Below are positions 1-5,969 of a stretch of DNA of 6,325 nucleotides, one piece after another (position 1 is the stretch's first letter; every line of letters begins with the position of its first letter). The DNA is from Thiotrichaceae bacterium. Its GTDB lineage: Bacteria; Pseudomonadota; Gammaproteobacteria; Thiotrichales; Thiotrichaceae. The notes under the pieces were generated by a model. It was not told where the DNA came from, searched no databases, and saw nothing but the letters and a program-made list of their open reading frames with translations. The DNA is taken from positions 1 to 6,325 of the forward strand of contig JALVDG010000459.1 in assembly GCA_027009095.1 (NCBI GenBank). The letters are read 5' to 3'. Position numbers and translations under genes: made by a program.

Positions 1-114
1 AGCCACCAGTGGAATTTGCCCTGAAAGATAAACCACATCACCTACTTTAACGGCTTGCGAATAAGTGCCAATGGCTTGCGGGGCTTTATTAGTTGAAATA
101 ATTTCTCTGCTCAT
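1..114 (-). CDS. ridA: RidA family (YjgF/YER057c/UK114) enamine/imine deaminase, N-terminal part
   Basis: Only the first 38 codons are present; the gene continues past the left edge. The start is the ATG at 114-112 and the protein begins [20 protein letters not shown], followed by [17 protein letters not shown]. The segments APxAIGxYSQAV and VYLSGQIP are the usual N-terminal signature of RidA proteins. Members of this family hydrolyse reactive enamine/imine intermediates, such as 2-aminoacrylate made by PLP enzymes, and work in the cytosol as trimers. The catalytic Arg and C-terminal motifs lie outside the window and cannot be checked. The gene lies downstream of spoT on the same strand after a 111-nt gap, an order known from Pseudomonas and Acinetobacter. 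No strong Shine-Dalgarno sequence precedes the start; AAGAG lies somewhat too far upstream. Confidence 0.9.
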   Translation of the reverse strand, partial: MSREIISTNKAPQAIGTYSQAVKVGDVVYLSGQIPLVA

Positions 115-225
115 AAAAAGGGGAACTCTTAAAAAAGGAAAATTAATATTTTGATGCTAAAAAGGTAGCTATTCAATATAATCAGTAACTGCTCAAATTA
201 CGCTCTATTTTATTCGAGTAGTTAG

Positions 226-2406
226 CTAAAAAGCACGATCCACACGGATAATATCGCTAACATCGTTTAAATTTCTAATTATTTCTTGTAAACGCTGAGT
301 ATTTTTAACCTGTAATAAAAAGTACATCTCTTTGATAGTACTATCACCTGTAATGGTTAAGTCTTCTACATTTACTTTCATTCTATTTAACAAACTGGTA
401 ATTCTAAATAAAACACCATACTGATTATTAGCAGATATTTTCAAAGGAGCTAAAAACTCTTGATCTGTTTCTTCTGCCCATGCAAGACTGAAGGTATTTC
501 CATTAAACTGCGCCAAAGAAGGACAGGCTACTCGATGCACTGCTAAACCAACATCTTCATTTAATAACGCCACCAAAGTATCCCCAGGAATAGGATGACA
601 ACAACTTTGTAATTTAACTGCCAAGCCTTCGGTACTCTTTATAAGTAATGGCTTATCGCTAGCCTCATTTTTATCCAGTCGCCCTATTTTCATGCCTGTT
701 AAACGACAAGCGATTAATTTAGCACTTTGATTTCCTTTTGCGATCTCACCAAAGAGTGACTCTTTATCGTTTAGGGAAAGTACATCAAGCGTGTCTTGCC
801 ATTGCTTTTCAGAAATATCATCAATACTAAGTTTGTGATAATGACGTAGTGTTTCATTTAAAAGCTGCTGCCCCATCTCTTTGAAATTTTCTGTGCGTGT
901 TTTTCTCAGATAATATCGAATAGCAGAACGAGCCTTACCAGATACCACCGCATTTAACCATGCAGGTTGAGGACGCGCTGTTTTATCGGTAATAATTTTT
1001 ACCGTTGCACCATTAAAAAGCCGTGAATTCAAAGATACACGCTGATCATCCACATAAGCACCAACGCAATGATGCCCTACCTCAGAGTGAATTGCATAAG
1101 CAAAATCAATCGGCGTTGCGCCACTGGGTAATATTTTGGTGTCGCCTTTAGGGGTAGAGATATAAATCTCATTAAGAAATAGATCGGCTTTTATATCTTC
1201 TAAAAATTCGGCGGCTGTACTTTGTGTTTTTTGAATATCTTCAACTTGCATCAACCAAAGGTCGAGGTGATTCTGTAAATCTTGCACACTTTCTTGCATT
1301 TCAGGAAAACGCCAATGTGCCGTAATACCGTATTGGGCTACATAAAACATTTGTTGGCTTTGTATAATCACCCGAATTAGCTGATGATCTGGTGTTGTCA
1401 GGCTTGTCTCTATTGCTTGAAATCCATATACCTTAGGGGTGGCAATAAAGTCTCTAAATGTTCCTATTTTAGGACGATATAAGCTATGAATTACCCCTAA
1501 AGCACGATAGCAGTCCATTTTAGAATTAACCAATATACGAATATCAAGTGACTCATTTTGTCGCGTTATATATTTTTTACCTTTACGATTTTTAACTCGC
1601 TGATAAAGGCGGTAAAGATTTTTCTCCCAAATGGGAAGTTCTGCCTGAAGACCATTTTCTGACAAGGCGGTCTGTATATCATCTTTAATTTTTTGATGTG
1701 CTTTATAATGTTTTTTATTGTAAGCATCCATCATATTACGAAGCGTTTTGAAACGCCAAGGATGCAGATGCTGAAATGCAGTCAACTGTAAGTCAGTACG
1801 CATTGCGTTCATACCCATCCGACGTGCTAACGGAGCATGTATATTGAGCGTTTCTTGGGAAATACGACGTTGTTTATGTCGTGGCATAGCCCCCAATGTT
1901 TTAATATTATGTTGACGGTCAGCAAGTTTAATCAATACCACACGAAAGTCTTGAATCATTGCCGTCATCATTTTATGAAAACTAGCCGCCGCGGCACTTT
2001 CTCTATCAGTAAACTCACCCCCTGCGAGCTTTGTCACACCATCTACTAAATCTGCCGTAACTTTACCAAAACGCTGGATAATCTCTTTTTTAGTATGCTT
2101 AGTATCTTCGATGACATCATGCAATAAAGCGGCACAGACAGTATCTGCATCCATATGCATTTCTGCCAGTATACGAGCCACAGTCAGTGGATGAAATATA
2201 TAAGCCTCACCCGATTTTCGAGTGACACCATCATGTGCTTCTGCCGCAAACAAAAACGCATCGTAAACACGATGCGTATCTTCAGGTGACATATACGTTT
2301 CGACAATCTTACATAAATCTGCAATATGAAACTCATCGCCAAGACCTGTTTCAGCTTGGGAAGTGTCTGTTTTATCACAGAAATAAGGAGTATAAGATTT
2401 AGTCAT
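226..2406 (-). CDS. spoT: SpoT-type RelA/SpoT homologue: (p)ppGpp hydrolase with a degenerate synthetase domain
   Basis: The protein has 726 residues, within the usual range for long Rel proteins. Domains in order are: HD hydrolase (about 45-200), synthetase-like (about 255-370), TGS (about 407-472), a conserved-Cys region with SCCHPIPGD (601-609) and C628, and a C-terminal ACT domain (about 655-724). The hydrolase residues known from the family are all present: R63, H72 (in FHPLTVA), H96-D97 and E100-D101 (LLHDVIEDT), and D163 and N167 (LADRQHN). The enzyme should therefore remove pyrophosphate from (p)ppGpp in a manganese-dependent reaction. The synthetase half looks dead. The usual VEVQIRT is IRVIIQS (344-350), so the catalytic Glu is R345. 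KANGYQSLHT is KVYGFQAIET (325-334). The catalytic Asp position aligns with E285. About 24 residues precede the usual SpoT N-terminus, but no other in-frame start is available before M39. The gene starts 12 nt after the rpoZ stop, in the same frame, without a normally spaced Shine-Dalgarno, so coupled translation is likely. Confidence 0.95.
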   Translation of the reverse strand: MTKSYTPYFCDKTDTSQAETGLGDEFHIADLCKIVETYMSPEDTHRVYDAFLFAAEAHDGVTRKSGEAYIFHPLTVARILAEMHMDADTVCAALLHDVIEDTKHTKKEIIQRFGKVTADLVDGVTKLAGGEFTDRESAAAASFHKMMTAMIQDFRVVLIKLADRQHNIKTLGAMPRHKQRRISQETLNIHAPLARRMGMNAMRTDLQLTAFQHLHPWRFKTLRNMMDAYNKKHYKAHQKIKDDIQTALSENGLQAELPIWEKNLYRLYQRVKNRKGKKYITRQNESLDIRILVNSKMDCYRALGVIHSLYRPKIGTFRDFIATPKVYGFQAIETSLTTPDHQLIRVIIQSQQMFYVAQYGITAHWRFPEMQESVQDLQNHLDLWLMQVEDIQKTQSTAAEFLEDIKADLFLNEIYISTPKGDTKILPSGATPIDFAYAIHSEVGHHCVGAYVDDQRVSLNSRLFNGATVKIITDKTARPQPAWLNAVVSGKARSAIRYYLRKTRTENFKEMGQQLLNETLRHYHKLSIDDISEKQWQDTLDVLSLNDKESLFGEIAKGNQSAKLIACRLTGMKIGRLDKNEASDKPLLIKSTEGLAVKLQSCCHPIPGDTLVALLNEDVGLAVHRVACPSLAQFNGNTFSLAWAEETDQEFLAPLKISANNQYGVLFRITSLLNRMKVNVEDLTITGDSTIKEMYFLLQVKNTQRLQEIIRNLNDVSDIIRVDRAF

Positions 2407-2418
2407 ATGATATATACT

Positions 2419-2676
2419 TTAGACAGCCTCCTCACTGCTATTACTCGTCGTTACCTCTTCGTTTAAAGCATCAGCCTCTTTCTGTGCAGCAACAGATTCA
2501 GGTGTAATATTTTCAGCTAACTCACGCAAAGCGATAACAGTCGGTTTATCACCGTTTTCTTCTACTAACGCCTCTGCTCCTTGCTCAAGGGAACGCGCAC
2601 GCTTAGCTGCTTGTAAAACGAGATCATAATTTGTTGCTACGTGTTGAAGACAATCTTCTACAGTTACTCTTGCCAT
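2419..2676 (-). CDS. rpoZ: DNA-directed RNA polymerase omega subunit
   Basis: This 85-residue protein begins [20 protein letters not shown] and contains [18 protein letters not shown] and [12 protein letters not shown]. These match the conserved omega core: the N-terminal helix, the K-R-A-R helix, and the [12 protein letters not shown] motif with Gly for Asn. Omega binds the beta' subunit and helps RNA polymerase assembly and stability. In proteobacteria it also forms one of the ppGpp binding sites on the polymerase, which fits its position directly upstream of spoT. The C-terminal tail (about residues 60-85) is acidic and Ser/Glu-rich and, as is usual, poorly conserved. The start at 2676-2674 is preceded by only a weak ribosome binding site. 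In many gammaproteobacteria gmk sits just upstream of rpoZ; here the next gene upstream is the divergent hemH. Confidence 0.96.
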   Translation of the reverse strand: MARVTVEDCLQHVATNYDLVLQAAKRARSLEQGAEALVEENGDKPTVIALRELAENITPESVAAQKEADALNEEVTTSNSSEEAV

Positions 2677-2707
2677 TTTTATACCATTATTTTGGTTGAT
2701 TAAGTGA

Positions 2708-2753
2708 CTGATTTTATGAATTTCACCAAAAATAGTTAGAGAAATAAAATCAG
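2708..2753 (-). repeat. 10-bp perfect inverted repeat in the rpoZ leader
   Basis: CTGATTTTAT (2708-2717) and ATAAAATCAG (2744-2753) are exact reverse complements separated by 26 nt. On the minus strand they lie 32 to 77 nt upstream of the rpoZ start. They could form an AU-rich stem in the rpoZ-spoT leader or act as a split protein site. AT-rich DNA can give such pairs by chance, so a function is not established. Confidence 0.5.
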
Positions 2754-2786
2754 CTTTTCGATAGAATTTATAACTACCCCACTTTA

Positions 2787-2815
2787 ATTCTGTTTTAGGA
2801 GATATTGAAAATCAA
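2787..2815 (-). promoter_or_regulatory. Weak candidate promoter for rpoZ-spoT
   Basis: Read on the minus strand, TTGATT (2815-2810) and CAGAAT (2792-2787) are 17 nt apart. Each matches the sigma-70 consensus at four of six positions. It is the best-spaced pair I found pointing at rpoZ, but in DNA this AT-rich such matches are common. A TATAAA at 2772-2767 without a good -35 is an alternative. Confidence 0.22.
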
Positions 2816-2829
2816 AATTTTTAGAAGTT

Positions 2830-2856
2830 TTGACCTTAAATTATCAAATTTATGAA
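2830..2856 (+). promoter_or_regulatory. Candidate promoter for hemH (TTGACC / TATGAA)
   Basis: TTGACC (2830-2835) matches the -35 consensus at five of six positions and TATGAA (2851-2856) matches the -10 at four of six. The spacer is 15 nt, shorter than the usual 17. Transcription from here would give a leader of about 155 nt before the hemH ATG. A perfect TATAAT occurs further down at 2888-2893 but lacks a recognisable -35 and is an alternative start region. Confidence 0.3.
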
Positions 2857-2992
2857 TAAGTAGAGGCACCTTTGTGTGATAGAGGAGTATAATCCTTATT
2901 GCATAAAAGCTACAACTTTATCTAAAATTATGATAGTAATAGCTCAGTTTAATAAAAACATCATTATTTTTTATTAACTAAATAAACAATAG

Positions 2993-3012
2993 GTCTATAA
3001 AAATAGACGAGG
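2993..3012 (+). promoter_or_regulatory. Hairpin abutting the hemH ribosome binding site
   Basis: GTCTAT (2993-2998) and ATAGAC (3003-3008) form a perfect 6-bp stem closed by an AAAA loop. The next four bases, GAGG (3009-3012), are the core of the Shine-Dalgarno sequence GAGGTG for the hemH ATG at 3018. The stem does not contain the Shine-Dalgarno, but it ends right against it and could influence ribosome access or mRNA stability. The Shine-Dalgarno also decides the start: the in-frame GTG at 3012 lies inside it, so the ATG at 3018 is preferred. Confidence 0.5.
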
Positions 3013-3017
3013 TGAAA

Positions 3018-4130
3018 ATGAGCCGTTATAACGGGGACGATAACTTTTTCCATGGCAAGGAAGAAGCAACTGGTATTTTACTGGTTAATTTAGGCACACC
3101 AAAAGATCCTAGCACTGCTGCTGTACGACATTACTTAAAACAGTTTTTATCTGATCCTCGTGTGGTAGAAATTCCTCGTCTTATTTGGTTGCCTATCCTT
3201 TACGCCTTTGTATTAACACGTCGCCCAGCGGAAAGTGCCAAGCTTTATAAAACGGTCTGGCGGGAGGAAGGCTCTCCTTTGCTTTATTATAGTGAAAAGC
3301 AACAGGCTATACTGCAACAAGAAATGAACTCACGCTTTAAAGGCAAAGTCATTGTTGAGCTAGCAATGCGTTATGGCGAGCCAAATATTAAGTCGGCATT
3401 AGAAAAGCTCAGACGCCAGGGTGCAAGACGAATTTTAGTATTACCACTTTACCCTCAATACTCGGCAACCACGACAGCAACCACTTATGATGAAGTAAAT
3501 CGAGTATTAAGTCGGTGGCGTTACCTACCTGAAATGCGTTTTGTTAATCATTACCATGACAACGAAGCGTATATCAAGGCATTAGCCCGTAGTGTAAAAA
3601 CACATTGGGCAAAACACCCTAGAGGACAATTACTATTAATGTCCTTTCATGGATTACCTAAACGTAATCTTGAATTAGGCGATCCTTATTACTGCCACTG
3701 CCAAAAAACGGCTCGACTATTGGCACAGAAACTAGAACTAAAAGAAGATGAGTTTCTTGTTACATTTCAATCGCGTTTCGGTAAAGCAGAATGGTTAAAA
3801 CCTTATACCGACAAATCACTTGAAGAACTACCTAGCAGAGGTATTAAACAAATAGATGTGATTTGTCCAGGCTTCCCAGCAGATTGCTTGGAAACCTTAG
3901 AAGAAATAAAGATACAAAATGGAAAAACCTTTATGCAGGCTGGAGGCGAAACATATCGTTATATCCCTGCATTAAACTATCACACCGATCATATACATAC
4001 GCTAAGCGATATTATTCAGCAACATACACAAGGCTGGATAGAAACCGCTTTAGACTGGAATAGATCGACCATAGAGAAGGGCAACAAAGCAACACAACAA
4101 CGGGCAATAAACCTAGGGGCAGAAATATGA
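3018..4130 (+). CDS. hemH: Ferrochelatase (protohaem ferro-lyase)
   Basis: This 370-residue protein inserts ferrous iron into protoporphyrin IX, the last step of protohaem synthesis. Family landmarks are clear (numbering from the ATG at 3018): TGILLVNLGTPKDP near the start, YLKQFLSDPRVVEIPRLIWL (39-58), LPLYPQYSATTTATTYDEV (142-160), MSFHGLP (208-214) with the catalytic His211, TFQSRFGKAEWLKPYTD (249-265), and CPGFPADCLETLEEI (283-297) with the conserved acidic residues facing the metal path. IPALNYHTDHI closes the fold. It is about 50 residues longer than the 320-residue E. coli enzyme: roughly 15 extra at the N-terminus, and a 35-residue polar tail after LSDII that ends in INLGAEI. No transmembrane segment is obvious. 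The ATG at 3018 has GAGGTG directly upstream. The stop overlaps the start of the next gene as ATGA, which indicates one operon and coupled translation. Confidence 0.97.
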   Translation: MSRYNGDDNFFHGKEEATGILLVNLGTPKDPSTAAVRHYLKQFLSDPRVVEIPRLIWLPILYAFVLTRRPAESAKLYKTVWREEGSPLLYYSEKQQAILQQEMNSRFKGKVIVELAMRYGEPNIKSALEKLRRQGARRILVLPLYPQYSATTTATTYDEVNRVLSRWRYLPEMRFVNHYHDNEAYIKALARSVKTHWAKHPRGQLLLMSFHGLPKRNLELGDPYYCHCQKTARLLAQKLELKEDEFLVTFQSRFGKAEWLKPYTDKSLEELPSRGIKQIDVICPGFPADCLETLEEIKIQNGKTFMQAGGETYRYIPALNYHTDHIHTLSDIIQQHTQGWIETALDWNRSTIEKGNKATQQRAINLGAEI

Positions 4131-4909
4131 AGAAATTAGAAAACAAAAGTAACAACACACAAAAAGTTGGTTTAATTATTATTGGTGATGAGTTGCTAAA
4201 TGCATCTCGACAAGACAAGCATCTACAAAACGTAATAAAGATGCTAAGCAAACGCGGCATGAAACTAAATTGGATGCATTTATTAGGTGACAACGAAGAT
4301 GAACTAGTTGCTCTCTTTAAAAACACAATGGCAAGTAATGACCTAGTATTTAGTTGTGGTGGCATTGGCGCAACACCTGATGACTTAACCCGTCAGTGCG
4401 CCGCTATCGCAAGCAATCAAAAACTCGTGCGCCATCCAGAGGCACAAGCACTCCTCGAAAAAAAGTATGGTGAAAAAGCTTATCCTCACCGTATTTTAAT
4501 GAGTGAACTTCCAGAAAAGGCAGAAATTATTCCTAATCCAATTAATCAAGTACCTGGTTTTAGTATTGATCATCACTATTTTGTACCTGGTTTTCCCAGT
4601 ATGGCAACACCGATGATTGAATGGGTACTTGATACAAAATATTCCCATCTATTTAGTAATCATCCTGATATAGATGTACGTTGGAACTTACACCAAGTTG
4701 GTGAAAGCGAATTAATGGTGACTATGAAAAACTTGCTAGATAGCTTCCCAGATGTGGCACTTTCCAGTCTACCCCGCTCCAAAAAGAAAGGATGGATGAT
4801 TGACTTTGGACTAAAAGGACAGCCAAAAGAAGTAGAAAAAGCAGGCGAATGGTTTGAAACACAGCTACAAAACATGCAAATCAGGTTTGATTATCGAGGC
4901 GAGATTTGA
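4127..4909 (+). CDS. CinA-N/MoaB-like molybdopterin-binding-fold protein (COG1058 type)
   Basis: This 260-residue protein has the N-terminal domain of the CinA family, which shares the MoaB/Mog fold. Visible motifs are GLIIIGDELLNASRQD (15-30), matching the family IGDELL..G..xD segment, FSCGGIGATPDDLTRQ (75-90), matching GG(L/I)GPT.DDLT, and YFVPGFPSMATPMIEWVL (151-168), matching LPGVPxE...M. The C-terminal NMN/PNC amidohydrolase domain of full-length CinA is absent, so deamidation of NMN is not expected. Some CinA N-terminal domains hydrolyse ADP-ribose or related nucleotides, but the substrate here cannot be read from the sequence. Residues 170-260 match the usual extra part of stand-alone COG1058 proteins only in general character. 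The start ATG overlaps the hemH stop, and the stop overlaps the TTG start of the acyltransferase gene, so it sits in the middle of a coupled three-gene unit. The label 'competence/damage-inducible protein A' often given to this family should not be read as function. Confidence 0.85.
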   Translation: MKKLENKSNNTQKVGLIIIGDELLNASRQDKHLQNVIKMLSKRGMKLNWMHLLGDNEDELVALFKNTMASNDLVFSCGGIGATPDDLTRQCAAIASNQKLVRHPEAQALLEKKYGEKAYPHRILMSELPEKAEIIPNPINQVPGFSIDHHYFVPGFPSMATPMIEWVLDTKYSHLFSNHPDIDVRWNLHQVGESELMVTMKNLLDSFPDVALSSLPRSKKKGWMIDFGLKGQPKEVEKAGEWFETQLQNMQIRFDYRGEI

Positions 4910-5847
4910 GTCAAAAAACAGAATCTCACCACTGTGGTTCTGCACTTTCTAGCCAATTACTTCACCCCCGCTTCTGGCTCACATGGCTAGGGCTGGGGGG
5001 CATGTTTACATTATCACTCATGCCACAAAGTGTACGCCATTTTTTAGGTCGAAGTATTGGCAAACTCATTTATACAAAAAATCAAAAACGACGACATATT
5101 GTTTTAACCAACATTAAAATAGCTTTCCCAAAGCTCAATGGTATAGCACAACAAAACTTAGCCAAACAACACTTGCAATGGTACGGTTGCGCCCTAGTTG
5201 ACTACAGCCTACTACTATTTGCCTCCAAACGACGCTTATCAAAGCTAGTAGAAATCAAAGGCACAGAACATATTGACAAGGCTATAAAAAACCAACAAAG
5301 CGTGATGATACTCCTTGCACATAGCGTTATGTTAGAATTCGCCCCCATTGCACTAGGCTTAAAATACAACTGCTACGGCTCTTATAAAAGCGCCAAAAAC
5401 CCACTAATGGATTGGATAATCGCCAAAGGTCGCTGCCGTTACGTAAAATTTGTCGTCTCCCGCGAGCAAGGATTACGCCGCCTAATACGCGAACTTATTC
5501 CTAATCAACTTCTTATATTTTTACCCGATGAAGACCTTGGAAAAAAAAATGCCGTATTCGCCCCCTTCTTTGGGAAACAAAAAGCCACACTCACCACCCC
5601 CGCACGCATCGCAAAACTAGGCAAAGCTATTGCACTCCCCTGCTTCACCTACTACGATCAACATAGCAAAAAATATAAAGTTATTATTGCACCACCAATA
5701 AAAAATTATCCGAGCAAAAATACCAAAACAAACGCCACCACCCTCAACCAGCAATTAGAAACACTCATACAACAACAGCCAGCACAATATATGTGGCTAA
5801 TGAAATGGTATAGAACAAGACCAGAGGGAGAGAATAAGATTTATTAG
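4906..5847 (+). CDS. LpxL/HtrB-family lipid A (Kdo2-lipid IVA) acyltransferase
   Basis: This 313-residue protein closely follows E. coli LpxL in length and layout. It opens with LLHPRFWLTWLGLGG (18-32), as in LpxL, followed by a hydrophobic N-terminal segment that should anchor it in the inner membrane. The catalytic HX4(D/E) motif is H139-S-V-M-L-E144. NPLMDW (165-170), LPDEDLG (206-212), FAPFFGKQKATLTTPARIAK (218-237) and the ending QYMWLMKWYRTRPEG (294-308) are all family landmarks. The family transfers a secondary acyl chain from acyl-ACP to the Kdo2-lipid A precursor; which chain and position is not predictable here, so I give no symbol. The start is a TTG at 4906 with GAGG at 4896-4899, 6 nt upstream. 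The LLHPRFWLTW block is conserved, which rules out a start at the first internal ATG (M33). The TTG overlaps the previous gene's TGA, giving translational coupling. Confidence 0.92.
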   Translation: MSQKTESHHCGSALSSQLLHPRFWLTWLGLGGMFTLSLMPQSVRHFLGRSIGKLIYTKNQKRRHIVLTNIKIAFPKLNGIAQQNLAKQHLQWYGCALVDYSLLLFASKRRLSKLVEIKGTEHIDKAIKNQQSVMILLAHSVMLEFAPIALGLKYNCYGSYKSAKNPLMDWIIAKGRCRYVKFVVSREQGLRRLIRELIPNQLLIFLPDEDLGKKNAVFAPFFGKQKATLTTPARIAKLGKAIALPCFTYYDQHSKKYKVIIAPPIKNYPSKNTKTNATTLNQQLETLIQQQPAQYMWLMKWYRTRPEGENKIY

Positions 5848-5969
5848 ATATCAAGCCCCTATAGATCATAAACATTCTTCTTGAATAATTCTGGTTTTAT
5901 TTTCCCCTACTTTTTGGGTGGATTAGGACTAAACTCCTTGCTGTTTTAAAAAATTAAGGGAGTATTACA
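5848..5969 (+). other. Intergenic gap before the permease gene
   Basis: These 122 bp separate the hemH operon from the permease gene. I see no strong intrinsic terminator and no promoter with two good boxes. A weak TCAAG (5851-5855) / CTTGA (5880-5884) pairing precedes a T-rich run from about 5893 to 5903. The only firm element is the ribosome binding site AAGGGAG (5956-5962), seven nt before the GTG start. The length suggests a separate transcription unit, but this is inferred. Confidence 0.5.

Larger units (their letters stand above)
2677..3017. other. Divergent intergenic region between rpoZ and hemH
   Basis: This is about 340 bp of very AT-rich DNA between the two divergently read operons, so it must contain or lie next to promoters in both directions. 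It holds a 10-bp inverted repeat in the rpoZ leader, candidate sigma-70-like boxes, two purine-rich Shine-Dalgarno-like stretches without a recognisable gene, and a 6-bp hairpin directly before the hemH ribosome binding site. I see no tRNA, known riboswitch or convincing protein-coding gene. A gmk gene, which often precedes rpoZ, is absent. Confidence 0.85.

Noticed and set aside
1837..2378. Open frames of 64-70 codons inside spoT (1837-2049 plus strand; 2184-2378 minus strand, other frame)
   Set aside because: They lie wholly within the well-supported spoT gene, show no recognisable protein features, and are explained as by-products of its codons.
2881..2925. AGAGGAG Shine-Dalgarno-like run at 2881-2887 with a nearby short TTG frame
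   Set aside because: The spacing to the TTG at 2899 is long, the frame has only eight codons, and the run overlaps a TATAAT box, so it is more likely promoter sequence.
2920..2985. Fur-box-like AT-rich stretches upstream of hemH (ATTATGATAGTAAT, ATCATTATT)
   Set aside because: They share only short pieces with the Fur consensus and lack its palindromic arrangement; base composition is enough to explain them.
4012..4365. 117-codon open frame on the minus strand across the hemH/CinA-like junction
   Set aside because: It is antisense to two clear genes, its translation is a low-complexity Ser/Leu/Phe-rich string, and there is no ribosome binding site or family match.
5851..5903. Possible terminator after the acyltransferase gene (TCAAG/CTTGA, then a T-rich run)
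   Set aside because: The stem is only 5 bp with a 24-nt loop, and the T-rich run is not directly after it.
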